A model generated the notes under the pieces. That model was not told the DNA's origin and searched no databases. It saw only the letters and a list, made by a program, of their open reading frames with translations. A DNA stretch of 64,000 nt from Thioploca ingrica. Its GTDB lineage: Bacteria > Pseudomonadota > Gammaproteobacteria > Beggiatoales > Beggiatoaceae. The position numbers were made by a program, and so were the translations under genes. Location of the stretch: contig AP014633.1 of the NCBI GenBank assembly GCA_000828835.1, forward strand, positions 1,302,001 to 1,366,000, given 5' to 3'. The stretch's first letter is position 1; every line of letters starts with the position of its first letter. This document shows, piece by piece, positions 52,088 through 61,460 of the stretch.

Positions 52088-55000
52088 TTGGTGATAGCTC
52101 AACGTGTTAACCGGCGAAACCGGTTTTGGAGTATTAAAACTCAATTTATTATCACTTTCAGCTTGGTTTTTATAACCGTGTTATTGTTACTAGAAGGAAT
52201 CAAATTAATCGGCATTCCCTTCACTGCTTATCCTGGTACCTTAACGCAACTGAAGTTGGAAGCGTTTAAAGGACTTAATCTAATTGCCGATCTCAAAAAA
52301 GAACGGTTACTCCGTTGGCTAAAGGAACGACGCAATAACCTCCAACTGACTGTGGCCAATGAACGTATTATCGATGGCGTTAACCGAATTTTGCGTGATA
52401 TCCAACAATTGACAATACCAGAAGTCACTGGAACTACTTTATGGCCATTATTACGCCAGCAGGACAGTTATCATACTTTATTTCGTTGCTTGGACACTAT
52501 TCGTTCCGTTTATGAAATCTACAATAAAATTCAACTGCTTGATGCTAAAACCGGGGTAGTAGTGATTTCGACTACTGAAACCGATCAAGGAAAAGATCTG
52601 TCACAACAAGATTATTTCCAAACTGCCTTAAATCATCCCCAAGAAAGCTACATCAGTGATATTGTATCGGTTGACACTCAACCACGACCGGTAATTTATT
52701 TCAGTTATGCCCTTAAAAATCACGCCAATGAAATTTTAGCCGTGTTAGTGATGGAAGGAGACAGTCAGGATATTATTCAACCATTACAACATCGGGGGCA
52801 AGGACTCGGTGAAACCGGTGAAACCTTATTAGTCAATCAAGAAAACGTGATTTTAACGCCCCTTAAACCTAATCAGCCACCAGTACCCTCTGCCCAGTTA
52901 GTCGCCCAAGGACAACAAGAGGAAATCACCGCAACGGATGATTATCAAGGCAAGCCCGTGTTAGCGGCTTACCGGTACATCCCCTTAAGTTCAACCCGTG
53001 GTTGGTGGTTGATTGTTCAACGTGATCAGGCAGAATTATTTGCTCCCCTACGCCAGGAATTGTTTTATTATTTCTTAATTAGTTTATTAGGTATTGTTTT
53101 ATTTATTGGAATAATTACTCTCCTGACCCAAAAACTCACTTATTCGTTGCGGTTGTTAACCCAGACTGCGAGTCAAGTGATTCAAGGTCAGTTTCAAGTT
53201 CGTGCTCCCGTTATCTCAACCGATGAAATTGGGTTGCTGGCGACGACTTTTAATACCATGTTACATCAACTACAAAATTGGTATAAAGAACTGGAGAAGC
53301 AAGTGGCTGTGCGCACCATTGCCCTTAATCAAGCCAATGAACAACTGCAAACGGAAATTGGCCAACATCAACAAACTGAAAGCGAATTGCAAAAACGAAC
53401 CCAAGATCTGAGCAAACGAGTCAAAGAACTAAATTGTCTTTATGAAATTTCTTATCTAACTGAAGAATACAATCATCTCCCTTATTTACAAAATAAATTT
53501 TGCCAAGAAATCGTTAATCTGATGACGGCAGCGTGGCAATATCCTGAAATCACTTGTGTGAGGCTAATGCTCAACGAAATAACGTTTACCTCAACTCATT
53601 TTCAAGCAACGCCTTGGCAACAAAGTTGTGAAATTTGGGTACGTGAACAAAAAGTGGGTTGCTTGGAAGTTTATTATTTAGAAAAAAAACCACCGAGAGA
53701 TGAAGGCCCCTTTTTAAGAGAAGAAAGAAATTTATTAAATCTCATTGTGGAACGCTTGAGTCGAATCTTAGAACGCCAACACGCTGAAGTGGCTTTGCGC
53801 GAAAGTGAAACTCGCTATCGAACCTTATTGGAAACCATTCCTTATGGCATTATTGAACATGATATTAGCGGAATCATTACCTTTAGTAATAGGGCACACG
53901 CCAAGATGTTAGGCGTCGCACCCGCTGAACGAATTGGCAAACCCATTTGGGAATTATTCCATTCAGAGGCTGAACGCCAACAATTACCTCATTTTCTAGC
54001 GACGCTGGTAGCAAAGCAACCCCCGCCGCAACCCCATTTCACCACTTTACGAGTTCACACCGGTCAGTTGATTGAGATACAAGTTGATTGGAATTACAAA
54101 CGCAATCCAACCGGACAAGTGATTGGTTTTATTTCGGTTTTAACCGATATCACTGAACGCAAGCGAACTGAGGAGAAATTGCGCAAATTATCCCGCGCGG
54201 TTGAACAAAGTCCGAGTGTGGTCGTGATTACGGATACCGATGCTAATATTGAATATGTCAATCCCAAATTTACCGAAATTACCGGTTATGCGGTTGAAGA
54301 AGTTATCGGCAAAAAACCGAACCTCTTGAAATCGGGAGAAACACCCGTTGAAGAATATCAGCGGCTTTGGAAAACCATTACGCAGGGTGGCGAGTGGCGT
54401 GGCGAATTCCACAATAAAAAAAAGAATGGGGAATTGTATTGGGAGTCTGCTTCTATCTCACCTATTTTTGATGCCGAAGGCATTATTACCCATTACTTAG
54501 CCGTTAAAGAGGATATTACTAAACGTAAATATATTGAGGAAAAATTAGCCGAAGAACGGCATAATTTGGAAAATACCGTCGCAATACGCACCCAAGAATT
54601 ACGCTTAACTTTACAAAAAGTGGAAGAAGCCAATTTGCGTTTAGAGGCGGCTAATCAAGCAAAATCAAAGTTTTTATCCTCAATGAGTCATGAGTTACGC
54701 ACGCCACTGACTGCCATCTTGGGTTTTGCTGAATTGTTAGCGGAACAATTTTTTGGGCAACTCAATGAAAAACAATTGAGTTATGTGGCTCAAATTGATA
54801 GCAGTGGTAAACATTTATTGAATCTTATCAATGATTTATTAAATGTGGCTAAAATTGATGCGGGTGCCATGGAACTGGAATTAGAACCCGCCGCTGTGAA
54901 TGATTTTATTCAACCCACCGTCGCGATGATGGCGAGCCAATTTAAAAAGAAGGCGATTCAAGTTGTCACTCATCTCGAGCCTAACCTACCGAGCGGTGCG

Positions 55001-55777
55001 GTTGATGTTAAAAAGTGTAAGCAAATTATGCTCAACTTGCTATCCAATGCCCTCAAGTACACGCCATCAGGGGGAAAAGTTGAGATTCGAGCGAGTCAAG
55101 CCAACAATCAATTTCACCTTGCCGTGACGGATACCGGCATTGGAATTGGTACTCATGAAATAGACAAGATTTTCTCCGAATTTTACCAAACTGACCGAGT
55201 CCGTGATGCGCAAATGGGGGGGATTGGAATTGGACTCGCTCTAACACGACGGTTAGTTGAATTGCAGGGTGGCAAAATCGAAGTTAACAGTGAAATTGGG
55301 GTAGGAAGTACTTTTTGGTTTACCATACCCATTAAAAAGTTACCGATGTCCATTAAAATTGATGATCAAGAAATAGAATTTCTCGGCAATATTCCCCGGG
55401 GTCATCGGATCCTCGTGGTGGAAGATAATGAAATAAATCGGTTAATGATTGTTGACCTGTTAAGTGTTTACGATCACCAAGTCATCATCGCCACGAATGG
55501 TCAAGAAGCTATCGAATTAGCTCAAATTCACCAACCTGAATTAATCTTCATGGATATTCGGATGCCGGTCATGGATGGTTTAGAAGCCACTCGACGACTC
55601 CGCGAAATAGCGGCGTTTAATCATGTTCCGATTATTGCGTTAACAGCCAGTGTGGGTTTAGAAGCCGAAGAACGTCAAGTTGCGATGGGTTGTACTGAAC
55701 ATATTGCTAAACCCATTCAATCCAAGGAACTGATTGCCATACTGCGGCGTTATTTAATTCCAAAAAGTAAGACTTGA
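52088..55777 (+). CDS. Large hybrid sensor histidine kinase (Cache, HAMP, GAF-like, PAS, PAS, HK, REC)
   Basis: The 1229-residue protein (TTG or GTG start) has a membrane helix (about 15-40), a periplasmic dCache-like domain (about 50-310), a second helix (about 325-345), HAMP (350-405), coiled coil, a GAF-like segment (about 450-560), two PAS domains (ETIPYGIIEHDISG; TDTDANIEYVNPKFTEITG), HisKA with SHELRTP (H868), an ATPase domain with DTGIGIG and GIGIGLALTRRL, and a receiver with D1156 in FMDIRMPVMDG. All catalytic residues are intact. It follows the degenerate hybrid by 30 bases, suggesting a phosphorelay pair. Confidence 0.92.
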   Translation: MVIAQRVNRRNRFWSIKTQFIITFSLVFITVLLLLEGIKLIGIPFTAYPGTLTQLKLEAFKGLNLIADLKKERLLRWLKERRNNLQLTVANERIIDGVNRILRDIQQLTIPEVTGTTLWPLLRQQDSYHTLFRCLDTIRSVYEIYNKIQLLDAKTGVVVISTTETDQGKDLSQQDYFQTALNHPQESYISDIVSVDTQPRPVIYFSYALKNHANEILAVLVMEGDSQDIIQPLQHRGQGLGETGETLLVNQENVILTPLKPNQPPVPSAQLVAQGQQEEITATDDYQGKPVLAAYRYIPLSSTRGWWLIVQRDQAELFAPLRQELFYYFLISLLGIVLFIGIITLLTQKLTYSLRLLTQTASQVIQGQFQVRAPVISTDEIGLLATTFNTMLHQLQNWYKELEKQVAVRTIALNQANEQLQTEIGQHQQTESELQKRTQDLSKRVKELNCLYEISYLTEEYNHLPYLQNKFCQEIVNLMTAAWQYPEITCVRLMLNEITFTSTHFQATPWQQSCEIWVREQKVGCLEVYYLEKKPPRDEGPFLREERNLLNLIVERLSRILERQHAEVALRESETRYRTLLETIPYGIIEHDISGIITFSNRAHAKMLGVAPAERIGKPIWELFHSEAERQQLPHFLATLVAKQPPPQPHFTTLRVHTGQLIEIQVDWNYKRNPTGQVIGFISVLTDITERKRTEEKLRKLSRAVEQSPSVVVITDTDANIEYVNPKFTEITGYAVEEVIGKKPNLLKSGETPVEEYQRLWKTITQGGEWRGEFHNKKKNGELYWESASISPIFDAEGIITHYLAVKEDITKRKYIEEKLAEERHNLENTVAIRTQELRLTLQKVEEANLRLEAANQAKSKFLSSMSHELRTPLTAILGFAELLAEQFFGQLNEKQLSYVAQIDSSGKHLLNLINDLLNVAKIDAGAMELELEPAAVNDFIQPTVAMMASQFKKKAIQVVTHLEPNLPSGAVDVKKCKQIMLNLLSNALKYTPSGGKVEIRASQANNQFHLAVTDTGIGIGTHEIDKIFSEFYQTDRVRDAQMGGIGIGLALTRRLVELQGGKIEVNSEIGVGSTFWFTIPIKKLPMSIKIDDQEIEFLGNIPRGHRILVVEDNEINRLMIVDLLSVYDHQVIIATNGQEAIELAQIHQPELIFMDIRMPVMDGLEATRRLREIAAFNHVPIIALTASVGLEAEERQVAMGCTEHIAKPIQSKELIAILRRYLIPKSKT

Positions 55778-56108
55778 TTTACCCGCCAAAGTGAGTAAAC
55801 TTCTGGTTTAAAATTCATTACAATCTCAATTTTTACAACCTCCAAGTTTCAGTCAAAATTTTTTCCAAATAAGTCACTTGATGAGGTAATTCCATGAGAA
55901 ATAATAAGTTTAAAGCCAGAACGGGTCGTATCTGGTTAACATCGTTATCCTGGATTCCACTGCGTTCCATCCAGGCTACACAGCAATGCTATTAAGTTAA
56001 GGAAAACTTCTCCTCTCCCGCTGCTTTAAATCGCTTAACTTAATGGCATTGAGGCTACACCGGCTTAGACAACCAACCAACGAGTCAACCGATTAACTTA
56101 AATTCACG
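55778..56108. other. Intergenic region containing a MITE
   Basis: Between the hybrid kinase and the esterase lies a 330-base gap. Besides the MITE at 55984-56051 it holds no open frame or hairpin I can support. Confidence 0.6.
55984..56051. mobile_element. MITE, second copy of the IS4-like family
   Basis: The 68-bp element has 18-bp inverted ends differing at one base (CAATGCTATTAAGTTAAG and, on the opposite strand, CAATGCCATTAAGTTAAG). It is flanked by AGGCTACACAG (55973-55983) and AGGCTACACCG (56052-56062), an 11-bp duplication with one mismatch. The interior differs from the 3663-3744 copy. Confidence 0.8.
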
Positions 56109-56771
56109 ATGAAAACAGATGCTATTGTTATTAATCCTCCCCAACCGGCTACTGCTAGCGTGATCTGGTTACATGGTTTGGGTGCTAACGGGCATGATTT
56201 TGAACCCATTGTCCCAGAATTGCCCAAAGATATTACCCGTTATACCCGGTTTATTTTTCCCCATGCACCGGCGCGTCCGATTACGATTAATGGGGGTATG
56301 ATCATGCCTGGCTGGTATGATGTTTTCGGTATGGACTTAACGGTACAACAAGATGTTCAAGGCATTCGTGAGTCTGAACAAATAGTGCATCATTATCTCG
56401 CTCAAGAAATAGAACAAGGCATATCTACTCAACGGATTGTTTTAGCAGGTTTTTCCCAAGGTGGGGCAATCGTTTTACATACTGGGCTACGTTATCCCCA
56501 GCCGTTGGCGGGTATAATGGCACTATCAACCTATTTACCTTTAATAGACACGGTTGCCCAAGAACGTCATCCCGCTAATCAACCAACCCCTATTTTTCTG
56601 GCACATGGACAACAAGATCCCGTTATTGCCTTGTTACATGCGCAGCGTAGTCGTACTTATTTAGAACAACTCGGTTACCGAGTAGAATGGCATGATTATC
56701 CCATGGCACATCAGGTCAATGCAGCAGAAATAAGCGATATTAGCCATTGGTTACAAGCCAGTCTCGCCTGA
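56109..56771 (+). CDS. Carboxylesterase/phospholipase of the alpha/beta hydrolase fold
   Basis: The 220-residue enzyme matches the EstB/acyl-protein thioesterase-like family: VIWLHGLGANGHDFEPIVPEL, FPHAPARPITINGG, MPGWYD, GFSQGGAIVLHTGLRYP with the nucleophile S116, then HGQQDPVI (D170) and YPMAHQV (H201) completing the triad. It hydrolyses esters of short to medium chains or acyl-protein thioesters; the true substrate is not evident. It precedes galU by 64 bases. Confidence 0.92.
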   Translation: MKTDAIVINPPQPATASVIWLHGLGANGHDFEPIVPELPKDITRYTRFIFPHAPARPITINGGMIMPGWYDVFGMDLTVQQDVQGIRESEQIVHHYLAQEIEQGISTQRIVLAGFSQGGAIVLHTGLRYPQPLAGIMALSTYLPLIDTVAQERHPANQPTPIFLAHGQQDPVIALLHAQRSRTYLEQLGYRVEWHDYPMAHQVNAAEISDISHWLQASLA

Positions 56772-56835
56772 GAATTGGCAATCAATTTCAACGCGATCAA
56801 ACTGATTACTATTTTAAAATAAGAAGGGCTTCGTT

Positions 56836-57732
56836 ATGGAGAAAATTAAAAAGCACATTCGCAAAGCAGTTTTTCCAGTTGCTGGCTTAGGAACTCGTTT
56901 TTTACCCGCTACTAAAGCGAGCCCCAAAGAAATGTTACCCATTGTCGATAAGCCACTCATTCAATATGCGGCTGAAGAAGCGGTAGCCGCCGGGATTGAG
57001 CAACTGATTTTTGTTACCAGCAGCAGTAAACGAGCTATTGAAGATCATTTTGATAAAAATCAAGAATTAGAAGATGAACTCTCCCGCCGCGGTAAATATG
57101 ACTTATTGACAATGACCAAACACATTGTACCCGAAGGCGTTTCATGTATTTATATTCGTCAACCTGAACCACTGGGATTAGGTCATGCCGTCTTATCAGC
57201 TAAGCCAGTAGTGGGTGATGAACCCTTTGCCGTTATTTTAGCAGATGATCTGATTGATGGTGAAGAAAGCCCTTGTTTGTCCCAAATGATTAGCATTTAC
57301 GAAAAACAACATTGCAGTGTCATTGCTGTTGAAAACATTGATCGTACTGAAACCGATAAATATGGCATCATTGAACCCGAAAAGTTATACGAAGGGGTTA
57401 ATAAAATCAAAAGCATTATAGAAAAACCTTCCCCAGAACGCGCTCTTTCTACCTTAGGTGTCGTTGGGCGTTATGTGCTGACGCCAGCGATTTTTGAATA
57501 TTTAGAAAAAATTGGTCGCGGTGCCGGTAATGAAATTCAATTAACCGATGCCATTGCCCAGTTATTATTGAAGGAACAAATTTTAGCTTATGAGTTTCAA
57601 GGAACTCGATATGATTGTGGAAGTAAGTTGGGATATTTAATTGCCACTATTGATTATGCGTTACAACATCCTAATCTTCGTGAATCTTTTAAAGCACATT
57701 TAATGACGGTGTGTAAACGGTATAACGGATGA
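56836..57732 (+). CDS. galU: UTP-glucose-1-phosphate uridylyltransferase GalU
   Basis: The 298-residue enzyme shows the GalU signature: KAVFPVAGLGTRFLPATKASPKEMLPIVDKPLIQY, VTSSSKRAIEDHFD, QPEPLGLGHAVL, ILADDLIDGE and IIEKPSPE. It makes UDP-glucose for surface polysaccharide and osmoprotectant synthesis. A good ribosome site (AAGAAGGG) precedes it. Its stop overlaps the next gene by 4 bases. Confidence 0.96.
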   Translation: MEKIKKHIRKAVFPVAGLGTRFLPATKASPKEMLPIVDKPLIQYAAEEAVAAGIEQLIFVTSSSKRAIEDHFDKNQELEDELSRRGKYDLLTMTKHIVPEGVSCIYIRQPEPLGLGHAVLSAKPVVGDEPFAVILADDLIDGEESPCLSQMISIYEKQHCSVIAVENIDRTETDKYGIIEPEKLYEGVNKIKSIIEKPSPERALSTLGVVGRYVLTPAIFEYLEKIGRGAGNEIQLTDAIAQLLLKEQILAYEFQGTRYDCGSKLGYLIATIDYALQHPNLRESFKAHLMTVCKRYNG

Positions 57733-58475
57733 AAAAATTTTTAGCGCTGGGTTATGGTATTAGCTGTTACTTACTTTTTAATGGAGTTATTTTCTATTTA
57801 ATTGCTTTTACTGGCGATTTTATCGTTCCCAAAACGGTGGATTCTGGTGTTCCAGTTCCACTGGTTCAGGGCTTGATTGTTAATTTCTTATTAATCGCTT
57901 TATTTGGGTTACAACATTCCCTCATGGCGCGACCCAGATTTAAGCAATGGTGGCTAAAAATAATCCCGATTTCAATAGAACGGAGCACCTATGTACTGTT
58001 TTCCAGTAGCGCTTTAATTTTATTGTGTTGGTTATGGCAACCCCTGCCAACCCTCGTTTGGCAAATGACGCATCCCGCCGGCTATGGCGTATTACAGGGA
58101 TTATTTTGGTTTGGTTGGCTACTGTCTTTATTGGCTACTTTTCTAATTAGTCACTTCGACTTATTAGGAATACGGCAAGTTTATTTATATTGGCAGGGTC
58201 AGCCGTATTCACCGGTTCCCTTTAGAGAAGTATTGATTTATAAACAGATTCGACATCCGATTATGTTAGGTACCTTGATCGGTTTTTGGGCAACACCGAC
58301 TATGAGCGTAGGACATTTACTGCTGGCACTGGGTTTCAGCGGTTACATTTTTATCGGTATTCGTCTTGAAGAGAAAGATATGTTGAATATTCATGGGAAT
58401 TTTTACGAAAAATATCGCCAAAAAACCTCTATGGTGATGTTTCCTTTTTGGAAAGTCATTAAAGGTGGAAATTAA
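57729..58475 (+). CDS. mddA: Methanethiol S-methyltransferase-like membrane protein (MddA/NnrU-like)
   Basis: The 248-residue protein has about five membrane helices and the pattern of MddA and related isoprenylcysteine methyltransferase-like enzymes: LFGLQHSLMARPRFKQWW, ISIERSTYVLFSS, and near the C-terminus IYKQIRHPIMLGTLIGFWATP and RLEEKDMLNIHGNFYEKYRQK. MddA methylates methanethiol to dimethylsulfide with SAM. Coupled to galU by a 4-base overlap, which is odd for the function. NnrU-type proteins look similar, so the name is tentative. Confidence 0.72.
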   Translation: MKKFLALGYGISCYLLFNGVIFYLIAFTGDFIVPKTVDSGVPVPLVQGLIVNFLLIALFGLQHSLMARPRFKQWWLKIIPISIERSTYVLFSSSALILLCWLWQPLPTLVWQMTHPAGYGVLQGLFWFGWLLSLLATFLISHFDLLGIRQVYLYWQGQPYSPVPFREVLIYKQIRHPIMLGTLIGFWATPTMSVGHLLLALGFSGYIFIGIRLEEKDMLNIHGNFYEKYRQKTSMVMFPFWKVIKGGN

Positions 58476-58517
58476 TTAATGTAGCCGCTACTGGGTACGC
58501 CATATCGAGGGATTATT

Positions 58518-59159
58518 ATGCAATTAACATTCAATCAAATCGTTATTCCACCGGGACGGAATTTATTATTGAAAGATATTGACTGGTCAACCTTGGAAGA
58601 ATTATTAGAGGAACTCGGTGAAACTCGTGCAGCAAGACTTTCCTACAGTCAAGGAATGTTAGAAATTATGGTGCCATTAGCAGAACATGAAGCGGGTAAG
58701 GAAATTATCGGCGATTTAGTTAAGGTGATCTTGGAAGAATGGGGAATCGATTTTTGGGCTTTGGGTTCCACTACTTTTAAAAACTCCGCAATGGCACAAG
58801 CGATTGAAGCAGATGCGTGTTTTTATATTCAACATGAAGCTATGGTTCGTGGTAAAAAGCGGATCGATTTAACCAACGATCCGCCACCCGATTTAGCGAT
58901 TGAAATTGATATCAGTTCCCGAACCCGCTTTGATAACTACGAAAAATTAGGGGTGCCGGAACTGTGGCGCTATGATGGGGAGCATCTAGAAATCAATGTC
59001 TTACAAAACGGTCACTATGTTACCTCAGCAACCAGTATTCACTTTCCCCAATTTCCCCTAGTGGAAGCGATTCCTCAATATATGAAACAAAGTCAAAGCG
59101 TGGGTCGAAATGCGACGATGAAAGCCTTTCGCGCCTGGGTGAGAAGTTATTTGAGCTAA
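58518..59159 (+). CDS. Uma2 family endonuclease-like protein, tandem copy 1
   Basis: The 213-residue Uma2 protein has PPPDLAIEIDISSRT (P124-D125 and E129-I-D131; an E-x-D rather than E-x-K) followed by NYEKLGVPELWRYDGEHLEINVLQNG. It has an N-terminal helical region (LEELLEELGETRAAR). It is one of three tandem copies that are nearly identical in their second half but diverge in the middle, a sign of duplication with gene conversion. Confidence 0.85.
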   Translation: MQLTFNQIVIPPGRNLLLKDIDWSTLEELLEELGETRAARLSYSQGMLEIMVPLAEHEAGKEIIGDLVKVILEEWGIDFWALGSTTFKNSAMAQAIEADACFYIQHEAMVRGKKRIDLTNDPPPDLAIEIDISSRTRFDNYEKLGVPELWRYDGEHLEINVLQNGHYVTSATSIHFPQFPLVEAIPQYMKQSQSVGRNATMKAFRAWVRSYLS

Positions 59160-59192
59160 AATGATTAACCTCAACCGTTGGTAAAAATCACT
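59160..59192. repeat. 33-bp spacer between tandem Uma2 genes, repeated at 59835-59867
   Basis: The bases between the stop of copy 1 and the start of copy 2 are identical to those between copies 2 and 3. With the matching gene ends they define a repeat unit of 675 bp. Confidence 0.9.
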
Positions 59193-59834
59193 ATGCAATT
59201 AACATTCAATCAAATCGTTATTCCACCGGGACGGAATTTATTATTAAAAAACATTGACTGGTCGATGTTGGAAGAATTATTAGCAGAATTAGGAGAAACC
59301 CGTGCCGCACGAATTTCTTACAGTCGAGGGATGTTAGAAGTTATGGTTCCATTAGCCGAGCATGAAAGTGACAAGGAAATCATTGGTAATTTAGTAGAAA
59401 CTCTTTTGGAAGAACTTGATATAGAGTTTTGGGCGCTCGGTTCCACTACCTTTAAGAATGAACTGATGGCAAGAGCCGTTGAACCAGATAAATGCCTCTA
59501 TATTCAACATGAAGCGGTGATTCGTGGTAAAAAGCGGCTCGATTTAACCGTCGATCCACCACCCGATTTGGCAATTGAAATTGATATCAGTTCCCGAACC
59601 CAATTTGATAACTACGAAAAATTAGGCGTACCAGAACTGTGGCGCTATGATGGAGAGCATCTAGAAATCAATGTGTTACAAAATGGTCGCTATGTAATTT
59701 CCGCTACCAGTATTCACTTTCCCCAGTTTCCTCTCGTGGAAGCGATTCCTCAATACGTGAAACAAAGTCAAAGCGTGGGTCGAAATGCGACGATGAAAGC
59801 CTTTCGCGCCTGGGTGAGAAGTTATTTGAGCTAA
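59193..59834 (+). CDS. Uma2 family endonuclease-like protein, tandem copy 2
   Basis: 213 residues from the MQLTFNQ start, which matches copies 1 and 3; an earlier frame start at 59178 lies in the repeated spacer. The core is PPPDLAIEIDISSRTQ. Compared with copy 1 it differs mainly in the segment around EHESDKEIIGNLVETLLEELDIEFW. Confidence 0.85.
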   Translation: MQLTFNQIVIPPGRNLLLKNIDWSMLEELLAELGETRAARISYSRGMLEVMVPLAEHESDKEIIGNLVETLLEELDIEFWALGSTTFKNELMARAVEPDKCLYIQHEAVIRGKKRLDLTVDPPPDLAIEIDISSRTQFDNYEKLGVPELWRYDGEHLEINVLQNGRYVISATSIHFPQFPLVEAIPQYVKQSQSVGRNATMKAFRAWVRSYLS

Positions 59835-59867
59835 AATGATTAACCTCAACCGTTGGTAAAAATCACT

Positions 59868-60509
59868 ATGCAATTAACATTCAATCAAATCGTTATTCCA
59901 CCAGGCCGCAATTTATTATTAAAAGACATTGATTGGTCAACCTTGGAAGAATTATTAGCAGAATTAGGAGAAACCCGTGCCGCACGAATTTCTTACAGTC
60001 GAGGGATGTTAGAAGTTATGGTTCCACTAGCCGAGCATGAAGATGGTAAAGAAATTATTGGCGATTTAGTCAAGATTATTTTGGAAGAAATGAATATCGA
60101 GTTTCGCGCTTTGGGTTCAACTACTTTTAAAAACGAGCAAATGGCTCAAGCAATAGAAGCAGATGCGTGTTTTTATATCCAACATGAGGCGGTGGTTCGT
60201 GGTAAAAAGCGGATCGATTTAACCAACGATCCGCCACCCGATTTAGCGATTGAAATTGATATCAGTTCCCGAACCCGCTTTGATAACTACGAAAAATTAG
60301 GGGTGCCGGAACTGTGGCGCTATGATGGAGAAAATCTAGAAATCAATGTGTTACAAAATGGTCGCTATGTGACCTCAGCAATGAGTGTCCACTTTCCCCA
60401 ATGGCCTCTCGTGGAAGCGATTCCTCAATACGTGAAACAAAGTCAAAGCGTGGGTCGAAACGCGATGATGAAAGCTTTTCGCGCTTGGGTGAGAAGCCAG
60501 TTAGGCTAG
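59868..60509 (+). CDS. Uma2 family endonuclease-like protein, tandem copy 3
   Basis: 213 residues from the MQLTFNQ start. The core is PPPDLAIEIDISSRTR as in copy 1. The first 60 residues follow copy 2 (RISYSRGMLEVMVP), the middle follows copy 1 (AQAIEADACFYIQHEA), so it is a mosaic of the other two. It ends 5 bases before the radical SAM gene. Confidence 0.85.
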   Translation: MQLTFNQIVIPPGRNLLLKDIDWSTLEELLAELGETRAARISYSRGMLEVMVPLAEHEDGKEIIGDLVKIILEEMNIEFRALGSTTFKNEQMAQAIEADACFYIQHEAVVRGKKRIDLTNDPPPDLAIEIDISSRTRFDNYEKLGVPELWRYDGENLEINVLQNGRYVTSAMSVHFPQWPLVEAIPQYVKQSQSVGRNAMMKAFRAWVRSQLG

Positions 60510-60513
60510 AATT

Positions 60514-61446
60514 ATGAGTATGCTAAATTATTTAGAAAAACCAATAGATAACCTCAATAACAATCCCTCAAAGAAAAATGCTAACATAAATAAATTTTTA
60601 ATTAAATTAGGTATTTACAAACTAATTGCTTTTGTTTTAAGAAAAACCAGTGGTTTTCCAATTTGGAGCAATCTTGAAATCGATATCCAATCTGCTTGCA
60701 ACCGGGATTGTGAATTTTGTCCTCGATATCATGACCGTTCGGGAATAAGAAAAGATGCCTACGGCAGACAAATCATGGTGAAAATGCCTTCAGAACAAGT
60801 ATACCAATTTATTGATCAAGCCAGTCGATTAGGATTTAAGGGTAAAATTAAATTACATCGTCTTTCAGAAAGTCTATTGGATAAAAGATATTTAGAATTC
60901 GCTCAGTATATCAAAGCTAAAGGGTTAAGATTGTGCGAAAACACCAATGGTGATGTGTTAAGGAAAAACGAAGCGTTATGTGTTCAGTTAGATGGCTTAA
61001 TAGAACATCTTACCATCGGCTTATATGATTATCATAATGAACAAGAAAAACAAACTGAAATGGCTTATTGGCGAAGTAAATTTAAACAAACTGAAGTCGC
61101 ATTTAGTATCCCACCAGAAAATTGTACAATAAGACAAGGTGCTCAGGTTTACTTGGAAGTGATGAAGAATCCAGCCGCTTTAGATTTACCTTGCACTCAA
61201 CCCAATCGAATGATGCTGATTAGGTATGACGGAAATGTTTCCTTATGTTGTGAAGATGATGGTTGTCATTTTGATTTGGGCAATGCTTTTGAACAAAGTT
61301 TACAAGAAATTTGGTGGTCTTATAAACATATAAAAATAGCAAAAACTTTGGAAAAACCGAGCGGACGTCACCGATTTAAAAGATGTAGTCAGTGTTATAA
61401 TGGTCAAGAAAGAATCAATCTTTTACAACGAAAAAATTCAAATTGA
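60514..61446 (+). CDS. Radical SAM protein with SPASM-like C-terminal cysteines
   Basis: The 310-residue protein has a C-x3-C-x2-C cluster motif at C62, C66 and C69 (SACNRDCEFCPRY), which binds the SAM-cleaving iron-sulfur cluster, and an ISQSACNR-like strand before it. The C-terminal part has further cysteines (LPCTQP, SLCCEDDGC, RCSQC) like the SPASM/twitch region that binds auxiliary clusters. Spacing LCCEDDG-x-FDLGNAFEQSLQEIW is typical. Its substrate is unknown; peptide or sugar modification are the usual cases. Confidence 0.85.
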   Translation: MSMLNYLEKPIDNLNNNPSKKNANINKFLIKLGIYKLIAFVLRKTSGFPIWSNLEIDIQSACNRDCEFCPRYHDRSGIRKDAYGRQIMVKMPSEQVYQFIDQASRLGFKGKIKLHRLSESLLDKRYLEFAQYIKAKGLRLCENTNGDVLRKNEALCVQLDGLIEHLTIGLYDYHNEQEKQTEMAYWRSKFKQTEVAFSIPPENCTIRQGAQVYLEVMKNPAALDLPCTQPNRMMLIRYDGNVSLCCEDDGCHFDLGNAFEQSLQEIWWSYKHIKIAKTLEKPSGRHRFKRCSQCYNGQERINLLQRKNSN

Positions 61447-61460
61447 GCAGAGTGGAGAAG

